A DNA stretch of 64,000 nucleotides from UBA1757 sp045627385. Its GTDB lineage: Bacteria > Bacteroidota > Bacteroidia > Bacteroidales > UBA1402. The translations under genes were made by a program, and so were the position numbers. This document shows positions 8,178-17,361 of the stretch, one piece after another; positions within the stretch are counted from its first letter, which is position 1, and each line of letters opens with the position of its first letter. The stretch spans positions 1 to 64,000 of the forward strand of contig JAZQNO010000018.1 in NCBI GenBank assembly GCA_045627385.1, given 5' to 3'. The notes under the pieces are model-generated. The model searched no databases and had not been told where the DNA came from. It saw nothing but the letters and a program-made list of their open reading frames with translations.

Positions 8178-10739
8178 ATGATTTACCCTCAGAACTTCGA
8201 AGACAAGATCGGTTTCGGCACCATCAAAGAGATGCTGAACAATTTCTGTCTCAGTTCTTTAGGGCAAGAAAGAGTAGAGGAAATCAGCTTCTGTACAGAA
8301 CTGGGAAAAGTGCAGTCCGAGCTGTCGAAAGGCGATGAATTTTTAAGAATATTTCAGATTGAAGCGGGTTTTCCCGAGATGAATTTCACAGATTTAAGAC
8401 CCGCACTCGACCGCATCCGCGTGGAAGGCACCTGGATGGACGAGGCGGAACTCACCGCTCTGAGGCATTCGCTCGACAGTCTGCAGCGAGTCATTTCATT
8501 CTTCATCCACCCCGAAGACGAGGAATTCGTTTCGCCCTACCCTCACCTGGCCGCCGAGGCCGCTTCCACCACCGCTTTTCCTGAAATCGTCCGCGAAATC
8601 GACCGCATCATCGACATACGCACAGGTCAGATGGCAGACCATGCCTCGCCCGAACTGGCCGCCATCCGCAAAAAGCTCTCCATCACCACGGCCAGCGTTT
8701 CTCGCCGCCTGCATATTCTGCTCAAGCAGGCTCAGGACGAAGGTTATGTGGAAAAAGGCCTGAGCCCGAGCGTTCGCGACGGACGTCTGGTCATTCCGGT
8801 CTCTCCGGCCTTCAAGCGCAAGATCAACGGCATCGTCCACGACGAATCGGCTTCGGGCAAGACCGTCTTTGTAGAGCCGGCAGAACTGGTCGAGGCCAAC
8901 AATCAGATACGGGAACTGGAGAACGAGGAAAAGCGCGAAATCGTCCGCATCCTCACCCTGCTGGCCGACCGCATCCGTCCGATGGTGCCCGACATCAGAG
9001 TGGCCCACCGCTTCATGGGCGAAATGGATTTTTCACAGGCCAAAGCCCGACTGGCCCAGACCTTGGGCGCCATCAGTCCCATAGTGGAAGACAAAAGCGT
9101 CATCAACTGGCAAGGCGCCACCCATCCGCTGCTGAAACTCTCGCTTCAGAAGCAGACCGACGCAGAAGGCAAGCCAAAACAGGTGGTGCCGCTCAACATC
9201 AGGCTGGACGACCGCGACCGGATTCTGCTCATTTCGGGCCCGAATGCCGGTGGCAAATCGGTGTGTCTCAAAACGGTAGGTCTGTTGCAATATATGCTGC
9301 AGTGCGGTCTGATGATTCCGCTGCTGGAAAGTTCCACCTGCGGCCTTTTCAAAAACATCTTCATCGATATCGGCGACGAACAGTCCATCGAGAACGACCT
9401 CAGCACCTACAGTTCGCACCTGCTCAACATCAAGCATTTCCTCAAGCACAGCGACCGGCGCAGTCTGCTGCTCATCGACGAATTCGGCAGCGGCACCGAG
9501 CCCAAGATTGGCGGTGCCATCGCACAGGCGGCCCTCGGCCAGCTGAACCGGCAGAAAGTGATGGGCGTCATCACCACCCACTACGACAATCTGAAGCACT
9601 TCGCCGAAGACCAGGAAGGCATCGTGAACGGAGCCATGCTCTACGACCGCCATCTGATGCAGGCGCTTTTCCGTCTGGAAATCGGGCGGCCGGGCAGTTC
9701 GTTCGCCGTGGAAATCGCCCGCAAGATCGGTCTTCCCGAAACGATTATCAAAGAAGCCTCCGACCTGGTCGGAAGCGACTACATCGATATGGACAAGCAT
9801 CTGCAGGATATTGTCCGTGACAAACGCTATTGGGAACAGAAACGTCAGCAGGTCAAGCAGTTGGAAAAAGACTTGGAACGGCTGACCGCGCAATACGACG
9901 CCGACCTGGCCGACGTCAAGGCACAGCGCAAGGAAATCCTGCAGAATGCGCGGAACGAAGCCCGTCAGCTGCTCGACGATACCAATGCCCAGATTGAGAA
10001 CACCATACGCGGCATACGCGAATCGCAGGCCGAGAAAGAAAAGACCAAAGCCCTGCGCAAAGGGCTGAGCGAGTTCAAGGAAGGGGCCCTCAACGAAGCG
10101 GCCAACGCCGAAGAACAGGCTCGGATCGAAGCCCGCATCGAGGCTCGCAAGGCCCGCGAAAAAGGCCGCATGCGCATGCCCAAATCGCAGGAAGAGAAAC
10201 TCTTGCGCAAAATCCGCCAGCAGAATGCCAAGGAAGCCGCTTCGCCGAAGGCCCAGCCCAAGCCTGTCATCGAACTGAAAGTGGGCGACACGGTCCGCAT
10301 CAAAGGCCAGGAATCTGTGGGCACGCTGGTTGAAATCAAGGGCAAGAAGGCGCTTGTCACCTTCGGCAGCGTGCGCAGCCGCGTCGAGCTCGATCGGCTC
10401 GAAAAGGGCAAGCCCAAAGTTTCGTACAACGAACCTCAGGAAAAGTTCCGGCTGCTCGGCGCACGGACATCGGAAGAAGTGCACCGCATCAGCCAGCAGT
10501 TCCATCAGGAGATCGACATGCGCGGCATGCGTGCCGACGAGGCGCTGCAGGCGCTCAAATACTACATAGACGACGCCGTCGTGGTGGGTGCCGCCAAAGT
10601 GAGGATCCTCCACGGAACAGGCACCGGCGCCCTTCGTCAACTTGTGCGCGAATACCTGAAATCGGTGCCCGAAGTCAGCGATTTCCACGACGAACATGTG
10701 CAACTGGGCGGTGCCGGCATCACCGTCGTCGAATTCTGA
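8178..10739 (+). CDS. mutS2: Endonuclease/ATPase MutS2 (RqcU-type)
   Basis: 853 residues from ATG 8178 (MIYPQNFEDKIGFGTI, the usual Bacteroidales N-terminus); an in-frame ATG at 8166 lies at the predicted transcription start. The core helical domain is followed by the MutS-type ATPase with Walker A GPNAGGKS near residue 355 and Walker B LLIDEFGSGTEP near residue 430. Next come a long coiled coil (about 530-680), a KOW-like segment and a C-terminal Smr domain (DMRGMRADEAL, LHGTGTGALR). MutS2 proteins suppress recombination and, in Firmicutes, split collided ribosomes; the mismatch-recognition domain of MutS is absent. The YgiQ gene follows after 5 bp, so they are probably cotranscribed. Confidence 0.97.
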   Translation: MIYPQNFEDKIGFGTIKEMLNNFCLSSLGQERVEEISFCTELGKVQSELSKGDEFLRIFQIEAGFPEMNFTDLRPALDRIRVEGTWMDEAELTALRHSLDSLQRVISFFIHPEDEEFVSPYPHLAAEAASTTAFPEIVREIDRIIDIRTGQMADHASPELAAIRKKLSITTASVSRRLHILLKQAQDEGYVEKGLSPSVRDGRLVIPVSPAFKRKINGIVHDESASGKTVFVEPAELVEANNQIRELENEEKREIVRILTLLADRIRPMVPDIRVAHRFMGEMDFSQAKARLAQTLGAISPIVEDKSVINWQGATHPLLKLSLQKQTDAEGKPKQVVPLNIRLDDRDRILLISGPNAGGKSVCLKTVGLLQYMLQCGLMIPLLESSTCGLFKNIFIDIGDEQSIENDLSTYSSHLLNIKHFLKHSDRRSLLLIDEFGSGTEPKIGGAIAQAALGQLNRQKVMGVITTHYDNLKHFAEDQEGIVNGAMLYDRHLMQALFRLEIGRPGSSFAVEIARKIGLPETIIKEASDLVGSDYIDMDKHLQDIVRDKRYWEQKRQQVKQLEKDLERLTAQYDADLADVKAQRKEILQNARNEARQLLDDTNAQIENTIRGIRESQAEKEKTKALRKGLSEFKEGALNEAANAEEQARIEARIEARKAREKGRMRMPKSQEEKLLRKIRQQNAKEAASPKAQPKPVIELKVGDTVRIKGQESVGTLVEIKGKKALVTFGSVRSRVELDRLEKGKPKVSYNEPQEKFRLLGARTSEEVHRISQQFHQEIDMRGMRADEALQALKYYIDDAVVVGAAKVRILHGTGTGALRQLVREYLKSVPEVSDFHDEHVQLGGAGITVVEF

Positions 10740-10744
10740 AACCT

Positions 10745-12691
10745 ATGGCCGACACTTCCTACCGACTGACAGACTGGCTGCCTACCACCAAAAAAGAGAT
10801 GGAACTGCGTTCTTGGGACGCCGCAGACGTCATCCTGTTTTCCGGAGACGCCTATGTGGACCATCCTTCTTTCGGAGCGGCCGTCGTGGGCAGACTGCTG
10901 GAGAGTTGCGGCATGCGTGTGGCACTGGTACCCCAGCCCGACTGGCGCGGCGACTATCGCGATTTCACCAAACTGGGCCGTCCGCGCCGCTTCTTCGCTG
11001 TTTCGGCCGGTTGTATGGATTCCATGGTCAACCGATACACGGCCAACCGCCGACTCAGAAGCGACGACGCTTACACCGCCGGTGGACAGGCCGGTTCCAG
11101 ACCCGATTACACCACCGTCACCTATTGCCGCATCCTGAAGCAACTCTATCCCGACGTGCCGATTCTCATCGGAGGCATCGAGGCTTCCATGCGGCGTCTC
11201 ACCCACTACGATTACTGGTCCGACAAGCTGATGCCCGGCATTCTGGTCGACAGCGGAGCCGATCTTCTCATCTACGGTATGGGCGAACAGCCGCTGCGCG
11301 AAATCGCCCGCATCCTGCAGGAGGGCGGTTCTATGGACGATTTGAAAAAGATACCGCAGGTGGCCTTTCTCCGGCCACGCACCGACGTCGCTTTCTCAGA
11401 CAAAGACACGGCCATGGGCGAAGTCATCCGTCTGAACAGCCACGAAGACTGTCTGAAAAGCAAAATCCGCCAGGCGGAAAATTTCCGGCACATCGACGAA
11501 GAATCCAACCGGATGAAACCCGCCACTCTCATCCAGGCGGTCGGCGACCGGGAAATCGTGGTCAATCCGCCGTTTCCGCCGATGAGCAGCGCCGAACTGG
11601 ACGCCTCCTTCGAATTGCCCTATACCCGTCTGCCCCACCCCAAATACAAAGACAAGGTCATTCCCGCCTATGAGATGATCAAATTTTCGGTCAATCTGCA
11701 TCGGGGATGTTTCGGCGGCTGCAGTTTCTGCGCCATTTCGGCCCATCAGGGAAAATTCGTCGTCTCACGCTCGGAAGAATCGGTACTCAAAGAAGTGAAA
11801 CTTCTCAGCCAGCGAGACGATTTCAAAGGCTATCTGAGCGATTTGGGCGGCCCTTCGGCCAACATGTACAAGATGGGCGGCCGTCAGCGGCAGGCCTGCG
11901 AAAAATGCCGACGTCCGTCCTGTCTGCATCCCAAAGTCTGTCCCAACCTGAATGCAGACCACCGTCCGCTGCTGCACCTGTATGAGGAAGTTGACCGCAT
12001 GGCCGGCATCCGGAAAAGTTTCATCGGCAGCGGACTGCGCTACGACCTGCTGCTCCACGCCATCCGTCAGGAGCAGGGAAAAGACGCGAACGGGCGGAAA
12101 ATCGATTTGGGCGGCATGCGTTATGCCCGCGAACTCATCGGGAACCACGTCTCAGGCCGCCTGAAAGTGGCGCCAGAACACACCGAAGACGCAGTGCTCG
12201 ACTGCATGCGGAAACCCCATTTCTGCGAATTTCTCGATTTCAAGCGTCTGTTCGACCAGATTGAAAACGAGCGTCAGAACCAGCACTTGGGACAGGCCAG
12301 AACCGGCCGTCAGGAACTGATACCCTATTTCATCAGTTCGCATCCCGCCTGCCACGAAGCCGACATGGCCGCCCTGGCCGTCAAGACCAAACGGCTGCAT
12401 TTCAAACTGGAACAGATTCAGGATTTCACGCCAACGCCCATGACGCTGGCCACCGAAATGTATTACACCGGATACGACCCCTATACACTCAAGCCGGTCT
12501 TCACGGCACATTCCCAAGACGAAAAGCTGCGCCAACGGCAGTATTTCTTCTGGTACAAGCCCGAAGAACAGCAGGCATTGGCCGCTCGTCTGCGTCAGAT
12601 AGGACGCGCCGACCTGATTGAAGAACTGCTGGGAATCAGCGGAAGAGGCGGAGCTCAAACTCGCCCGAAACACCCATACGGTCGTCCTTGA
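10745..12691 (+). CDS. YgiQ family radical SAM protein
   Basis: 648 residues. The N-terminal YgiQ domain (DWLPTTKKEMELRSWDAADV) precedes a radical SAM core with the cluster motif CFGGCSFC near residue 322, which binds [4Fe-4S] and S-adenosylmethionine. A cysteine-rich segment follows (CEKCRRPSCLHPKVC, about 380-395). The substrate is unknown for the family. It lies 5 bp after mutS2. Its last 56 bp overlap, in antisense, the 3' end of the COG2122 gene, so the final residues (GGAQTRPKHPYGRP) are encoded opposite another gene. Confidence 0.93.
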   Translation: MADTSYRLTDWLPTTKKEMELRSWDAADVILFSGDAYVDHPSFGAAVVGRLLESCGMRVALVPQPDWRGDYRDFTKLGRPRRFFAVSAGCMDSMVNRYTANRRLRSDDAYTAGGQAGSRPDYTTVTYCRILKQLYPDVPILIGGIEASMRRLTHYDYWSDKLMPGILVDSGADLLIYGMGEQPLREIARILQEGGSMDDLKKIPQVAFLRPRTDVAFSDKDTAMGEVIRLNSHEDCLKSKIRQAENFRHIDEESNRMKPATLIQAVGDREIVVNPPFPPMSSAELDASFELPYTRLPHPKYKDKVIPAYEMIKFSVNLHRGCFGGCSFCAISAHQGKFVVSRSEESVLKEVKLLSQRDDFKGYLSDLGGPSANMYKMGGRQRQACEKCRRPSCLHPKVCPNLNADHRPLLHLYEEVDRMAGIRKSFIGSGLRYDLLLHAIRQEQGKDANGRKIDLGGMRYARELIGNHVSGRLKVAPEHTEDAVLDCMRKPHFCEFLDFKRLFDQIENERQNQHLGQARTGRQELIPYFISSHPACHEADMAALAVKTKRLHFKLEQIQDFTPTPMTLATEMYYTGYDPYTLKPVFTAHSQDEKLRQRQYFFWYKPEEQQALAARLRQIGRADLIEELLGISGRGGAQTRPKHPYGRP

Positions 12692-13412
12692 TGACGACAG
12701 CCCCTAGAATGTCGTCTTTACCGGAAATCAAGTCGATAACCCGTTGGACATCCTCCACATTTTTCACCCTGTTGGCCATGGCAGTGGCATAGCTGTCGGC
12801 CAAAAGCACGTCGCGGCAGACAATCATTACCGCATCGGCCTTGCCCAAGCTCAAGGAGGGACCAACCGTGCCGCTACTCGTGCAGATGCCCAAGGGAAAA
12901 CGGCCGGCCGGAAAGTGAAGCCCCACTTTCTCCGACAGAGGAGAATGTCCGGCAAAGACGGAAATATCCAAATCGGAAACCACATCGGCATAGATGTCGC
13001 CCCCGTTTTCAATCAACACCTCCCGGCACGCGTAAGCATTGCGGAGAAATTCGGCCACGTTCAGCGCCACGGCGCCGGCCACGGCACTCATAGGTCCGAT
13101 GGACGTGCGGTGGCACACGCGGGACATATCGTGAAAGATGGCGGGAGCCAAGTCCTGAGGTTCGTAGGGCGCAAGCGCTCCGCGGTAGACCGGATCGTAG
13201 GCCAGATAGGCATCCATCTCGCGACGCAGCGACACCAGATGACTGTAAACCGCCTTTTCTACTTCAGACAGAGGCACGCTCCTTCCTTCCGAATCCACAC
13301 AAGCAGACACGCCGACCCACAGGTCGGACTCGAGATACTTCACCGTGAAAGATTGAAGCCCGGGAATGGCAAAGCGTTGACGATAAGAACGTTCCTGAAA
13401 AATATCGGCCAT
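12636..13412 (-). CDS. COG2122/UPF0280 (ApbE-fold) protein of the homocysteine operon
   Basis: 258 residues from the ATG at 13412, which overlaps the preceding stop by one base (TGATG); longer upstream starts run antisense through the ferredoxin gene. Recognised by SRVCHRTSIGPMSAVAGAVA, LIENGGDIY and CTSSGTVGPSLSLGKADAV, hallmarks of the UPF0280 family, which has an ApbE-like fold. In Methanosarcina the homologue was reported, with COG1900 and a NIL-ferredoxin, to take part in making homocysteine from aspartate semialdehyde and sulfide. Here all three are neighbours, which supports the same role. Its exact chemical step is not established. Confidence 0.88.
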   Translation of the reverse strand: MADIFQERSYRQRFAIPGLQSFTVKYLESDLWVGVSACVDSEGRSVPLSEVEKAVYSHLVSLRREMDAYLAYDPVYRGALAPYEPQDLAPAIFHDMSRVCHRTSIGPMSAVAGAVALNVAEFLRNAYACREVLIENGGDIYADVVSDLDISVFAGHSPLSEKVGLHFPAGRFPLGICTSSGTVGPSLSLGKADAVMIVCRDVLLADSYATAMANRVKNVEDVQRVIDLISGKDDILGAVVIKDDRMGVSGEFELRLFR

Positions 13413-13834
13413 CAGTCGACCAGTTCGATATGGAAAAGTCTCAAGGGGCAGGCGGTCAGACAGAGTTTGCAGACCACGCACTTTTCGGGATTGAAACGGA
13501 GTTTCCAATCGGGGGCGGAAATGGAGAGCGCTCCGGACAGGCAGGACGAGGCGCAGGTGCCGCAGCTCAGACAAAGGGAATCGTCGAATTTGATACGGCT
13601 TTCCAGCGGGCTCACTTCGAAACCGCACTGCTCCATGTAATCGACCGCCTGACGGATGTGGTTCTCGTCGGCATCGAGTTCGAGCACCAGTTTTCCGTCG
13701 CTGCCGGCATCGATGTTGGCCTTGATGATATTGAGTTTGATATCGAACTTCTTGATGAGTTCGTAGGTGAGAGAACGGCTGGCCGATCCTCCTCCGAATG
13801 TGACGACAACTTTCTTGACCATAGTACCGGGCAT
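13412..13834 (-). CDS. NIL-domain 2x[4Fe-4S] ferredoxin of the homocysteine operon
   Basis: About 140 residues from ATG 13834, whose first base is the last base of the COG1900 stop (TAATG); ATG 13822 (MVKKVVVTFGGGS) is an alternative. The NIL domain occupies about residues 5-75. It is followed by two cluster motifs, CLSCGTCASSC and CVVCKLCLTAC, near residues 87-97 and 118-128. NIL domains bind small ligands in MetN transporters. In this family the ferredoxin is thought to supply electrons, or handle sulfur, for the COG1900 reaction. Coupled translation on both sides indicates a defined stoichiometry. Confidence 0.9.
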   Translation of the reverse strand: MPGTMVKKVVVTFGGGSASRSLTYELIKKFDIKLNIIKANIDAGSDGKLVLELDADENHIRQAVDYMEQCGFEVSPLESRIKFDDSLCLSCGTCASSCLSGALSISAPDWKLRFNPEKCVVCKLCLTACPLRLFHIELVD

Positions 13835-14976
13835 TAAAGGTTTTCCTTGAGAGATTTCAAACTGGTGCCCACAGGCATCGGACGGACAGGCTCGCTGAGG
13901 AAGAATCTGGACTCTTCGATCCACTGCTTCAGAAGGGCGGCGATTTCACGGGCCTTGAGCAGGCTCGACAGAGGCGAAGTGTGGATCTTCTTTCCCATGA
14001 ATTCGATTTCGCCGCTGCGCAACTGCTCGTAGTTGACCTTGCCAATCAGTTCGCAGTCATGGCCGTAGTCTTCGATGAAAGTGTCGATCTGGCTGTTTCG
14101 GATAGAGACACGGGCGGCCATATCCTCATCCAACATGGGAATGGGTACGCCTATGCCGACATACATCGTCACACCGTATTTTTCGAAATAGGCTCCACGG
14201 ATGTAGCGGGTGTCCATCTCGCGCATTTCTCCGCAGACCGCGATCGTGCGGGCGTTGCCCATCGGAACACCATAATCGTTGAGCGGTTTGGAGCAGTTGA
14301 ACTGAGTGCCGTTCCAGGTGACATAGCCCTGCGTGCCGGCCAGGAAGATGCGCGTGCCCAGACCGATGGTGCGGCATTCGGGGTCGTTGATCAGCGGCGA
14401 GAGTTCGCCGGCGGAGCTGTAGGAAGCGTTCTTCAGACGGGGCAGCAGCGTACCCATATAGGTATGGAGCAGCCGGTCGGAAGTATTGACCGCCACATTG
14501 TAATTTTGGTAGGAATTGCGAGGATTGTACAGAATGGCCTCGTTGATGGTGTCGAGCGAAATCATCGTGCGGATGTGCTTGCGGGGATAGCAGTCGGTGC
14601 CTTTACCCCAGGCTTCCAGCATCACATCCTTGCCGTTGATGAGGTCTTCGATGACGTGGGCTCCACCATAAGTAGGATTCTGGATGTTGCAGTCTGTGGC
14701 TCCGACAAAGGTGTCGACGGCGGCCAAGCCTCCGCTCACGGGAACGCCGTTGAGTTCGATACGTTCCATTCGGATGGGCGGGTTGGCGTGTCCGAAATTG
14801 AGGAAGGCTCCGCTGGAACACATGGCACCGAATGTGGCGGTGGTCACCACATCCACTTTCTCGAGAATCTCCTTCGGTTTCATGGTGAGGGCCATCTCCG
14901 ACACCTGTTCGGCGGTGAGCACCACGGCTTTACCCTTGCGGATTTTATCGTTTATCTCTTCGTATGTCCTTGTCAT
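13834..14976 (-). CDS. COG1900/DUF39 homocysteine-biosynthesis protein
   Basis: 380 residues. The DUF39 core is recognised by CSSGAFLNFGHANPPIRM (about residue 53), GATDCNIQNPTYGGAHV (about 93) and LGTRIFLAGTQGYVTWNGTQ (about 220). Cysteines at about 53, 96 and 129 are candidates for the conserved thiols. Family knowledge: Methanosarcina MA1821 (COG1900) with MA1822 (NIL-ferredoxin) supports homocysteine synthesis from aspartate semialdehyde plus sulfide, bypassing O-acylhomoserine. This protein lacks the C-terminal CBS pair found in some homologues. It is first in a three-gene operon with one-base overlaps and its own promoter. Confidence 0.92.
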   Translation of the reverse strand: MTRTYEEINDKIRKGKAVVLTAEQVSEMALTMKPKEILEKVDVVTTATFGAMCSSGAFLNFGHANPPIRMERIELNGVPVSGGLAAVDTFVGATDCNIQNPTYGGAHVIEDLINGKDVMLEAWGKGTDCYPRKHIRTMISLDTINEAILYNPRNSYQNYNVAVNTSDRLLHTYMGTLLPRLKNASYSSAGELSPLINDPECRTIGLGTRIFLAGTQGYVTWNGTQFNCSKPLNDYGVPMGNARTIAVCGEMREMDTRYIRGAYFEKYGVTMYVGIGVPIPMLDEDMAARVSIRNSQIDTFIEDYGHDCELIGKVNYEQLRSGEIEFMGKKIHTSPLSSLLKAREIAALLKQWIEESRFFLSEPVRPMPVGTSLKSLKENL

Positions 14977-14998
14977 ATCCGAATAAAATTTGAGACCG

Positions 14999-15029
14999 CA
15001 AATGTACGGTATTCCCCAAGCAATTCAAA
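14999..15029 (-). promoter_or_regulatory. Promoter of the homocysteine operon
   Basis: Minus strand: TTTG (15029-15026), 19-bp spacer, TACATTTG (15006-14999). The leader is only about 15 nt, which leaves no room for an S-adenosylmethionine riboswitch. Confidence 0.6.
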
Positions 15030-15047
15030 TACTCCGCATAGCGGTTT

Positions 15048-17204
15048 TCACCAGTCGATTTCCATCGCGTCCAGATTGTCTGAAGCGCCACCGACCATAA
15101 GTCGGTAACGGCCGTTCAGAGCCACCACGTCACCGGTGTTCCTGTCGAAGAAACTGACGGCGTCCTCATCGATGGGAAAGCTCACTTTGACACTGCGGTG
15201 TGCCTTGACGTTCACCCGCTGGAAACCGCGCAAAGCCATGGCCGAAGGCTGGTCGCCCAGACGGCTGACATAGAGCTGGACCACTTCGTCGCCACGTTTG
15301 CCCCTGTTCTTCACACGTACGGTGAGCGTACGCGTCTTGGCATCGTAGACCGGCTTTCCGTATTTGAATTTGGAATAGCTCAGACCGTGACCGAAGGCGA
15401 AGAGCGGCTTCTCCGTCATGAAACGGTAGGTGCGGCCCGTCATGGAGTAATTCTCGAAATCGGGAAGTTGGGCATCGCTGCTGTAGAAAGTCACAGGAAG
15501 GCGTCCGGCCGGATTGTAATCGCCGAACAGCACATCGGCCACTGCCGTTCCACCGGCCTCACCCGGATACCAAGCCTGCAGCATGGCGGCGCAACGTCCA
15601 GCTTCGGGAGCCAGTGCGATGGCCGAGCCCGAACAGTTGACATAGATGATGGTCTTGCCGGCTTCGGCAAGCGCCTTGATGACCTGACGCTGGATTTCGG
15701 GCAGTTCGATGGTCTCGCGGTCACCGCCTCTGAATCCCGGCTGGTTCACTCTCATTTCTTCACCTTCCAGTTTGGGCGAAATGCCGCCCACGAAAATGAC
15801 CGTTTCACACTCAGGCAGACCGGCCATGATGTCGGCCACCTGCTGCATACAGTCGTCCTTGGCGATGAAAGGCACAGCCACATAGGGCACTTCGCCGACC
15901 TTCTGACGGATACCGTCGAGGATGGTCACCGTATGGTAGGGCGTACCCTCGTAGTTGCCGCGCTGCATGATGGAGTCGTTGGCATTGGGGCCCATCACCA
16001 GAAGGCCTTTCGAACGTTTCTTCAGCGGCAACGCCTTGTGGTTGTTCTGCAGCAGAACAATCGATTTGCGGGCCATTTCCAGAGCCAAGGCCTGATGCGC
16101 CGGGCAGTTGACCACCGACATGGGTATCTGAGCCCATTCGACCAGACTGTCGGGATCGAAATCGCCCAGTTCGAAACGGGCCTTGAGCAGACGCTTCAGA
16201 CTGACATCGATGTCGGCTTCGGTCAGAAGACCGCGCTTGACGGCGGTGGCCAGTTCCCTGTAACTGCTTCCGCACTCCAAGTCGGTGCCGTGCAGAATGG
16301 CGTCGGCTGCGGCAGCGGCGGCATCGGGATGAGTCTCGTGATGGCCTGCCTCGAAGAAATCGTTGATAGCCCAACAGTCACTCACGACATAGTGCTGATA
16401 ACCCCATTTCTGGCGGAGAATCTGGATGAGCAGCTGGTCGCTGCCGCAGCAGGGCTGGTTTTCGTAGCGGTTGTAAGCGCACATCACCTGCTTGACATTG
16501 CCTTCCTGAACCAAGGTCTTGAAGGCTGGCAGATAAGTCTCCCAGAGGTCTTCGGGAGCGATGTCGGCCGCATTGAAACTGTGACGGTTCCATTCCGGTC
16601 CGCTGTGGACGGCATAGTGCTTGGCGCAGGCATACGCCTTGGCATACTTGCTGTCGTCGGGGCCTTGAAGACCGCGCACGACGGCCACGCCCATACGGCC
16701 TGTCAGATAAGGATCCTCGCCGTAGGTTTCCTGACCGCGTCCCCAGCGGGGATCACGGAAAATGTTGATGTTGGGAGTCCAGTAGGTATTGCAGTTGTAA
16801 CGGTCGTGACGTCCTTCCACACGGCGGGCGTAGGTCGATTTGGCGCGGCCTTCGTCGCTGACGGCCGTAAAGGTGCGCTGGACGGCTTCATCGTCGAAAG
16901 TGGCGGCCATACCGATGGTCTGGGGAAAAACCGTGGCGTATCCGGCACGGGCGATACCGTGGAGCGCCTCGTTCCACCATCCGAATTCTTCGATGCCCAG
17001 ACGCTCGACAGCGGCAGAGCGGTCCTGCATCAGACTGATTTTCTCTTCAAGGGTCAGCCGTCCGGTCAGATCCTCGGCCCGTTCCTCGAAACTGAGCGAG
17101 GGGTTGAGATAGGCCGGCGTCTCTTCGGCGGCGACAGGCTGGGAAAATCCCAGAACAACAGACAGAGCAAGGGCTGCGACGCCCGCAAAATTCGTTTTTT
17201 TCAT
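15048..17204 (-). CDS. GH3 glycoside hydrolase, beta-xylosidase type, exported
   Basis: 718 residues from ATG 17204, which gives a Sec signal (MKKTNFAGVAALALSVVLGF, cleaved around VAA). The (beta/alpha)8 domain has RLGIEEFGWWNEALHGIARAG and the nucleophile region HYVVSDCWAINDF. The SDCWA and GTDLECG segments resemble GH3 beta-xylosidases more than glucosidases. The alpha/beta sandwich and a C-terminal fibronectin-III-like domain (RGDEVVQLYVS) follow. It removes terminal xylose or glucose from oligosaccharides in the periplasm. GH67 in the same region makes xylan a plausible substrate. It is separated from the homocysteine operon by that operon's own promoter. Confidence 0.93.
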   Translation of the reverse strand: MKKTNFAGVAALALSVVLGFSQPVAAEETPAYLNPSLSFEERAEDLTGRLTLEEKISLMQDRSAAVERLGIEEFGWWNEALHGIARAGYATVFPQTIGMAATFDDEAVQRTFTAVSDEGRAKSTYARRVEGRHDRYNCNTYWTPNINIFRDPRWGRGQETYGEDPYLTGRMGVAVVRGLQGPDDSKYAKAYACAKHYAVHSGPEWNRHSFNAADIAPEDLWETYLPAFKTLVQEGNVKQVMCAYNRYENQPCCGSDQLLIQILRQKWGYQHYVVSDCWAINDFFEAGHHETHPDAAAAAADAILHGTDLECGSSYRELATAVKRGLLTEADIDVSLKRLLKARFELGDFDPDSLVEWAQIPMSVVNCPAHQALALEMARKSIVLLQNNHKALPLKKRSKGLLVMGPNANDSIMQRGNYEGTPYHTVTILDGIRQKVGEVPYVAVPFIAKDDCMQQVADIMAGLPECETVIFVGGISPKLEGEEMRVNQPGFRGGDRETIELPEIQRQVIKALAEAGKTIIYVNCSGSAIALAPEAGRCAAMLQAWYPGEAGGTAVADVLFGDYNPAGRLPVTFYSSDAQLPDFENYSMTGRTYRFMTEKPLFAFGHGLSYSKFKYGKPVYDAKTRTLTVRVKNRGKRGDEVVQLYVSRLGDQPSAMALRGFQRVNVKAHRSVKVSFPIDEDAVSFFDRNTGDVVALNGRYRLMVGGASDNLDAMEIDW

Positions 17205-17323
17205 AAGGACATTATTTGATATTCGTTTTTTTGTCAGACCCATCCAAGTTCATTGTCTGCAAAAGTGGTGGAAAAAAGCCGTAACGGCAAGTTTCCGGAC
17301 ACACATTTTTCATAAAAAGACCG

Positions 17324-17331
17324 TAATTTTG
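17324..17331 (+). promoter_or_regulatory. -7 element before the BASS-like transporter
   Basis: TAATTTTG matches TAnnTTTG; transcription would begin near 17338. It argues against the TTG start at 17329 and for the ATG at 17362. The -33 region is poor. Confidence 0.4.
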
Positions 17332-17361
17332 CACCGCCTTCCTACAAGAAGGCCGTTCGAG

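Noticed and set aside
9033..10703. 556-residue minus-strand ORF opposite mutS2
   Set aside because: Rich in F, H, Q and V as expected from reversed codons; the sense gene has a complete MutS2 domain order.
14977..15047. SAM or cobalamin riboswitch before the homocysteine operon
   Set aside because: The predicted leader is about 15 nt, too short for any known riboswitch.
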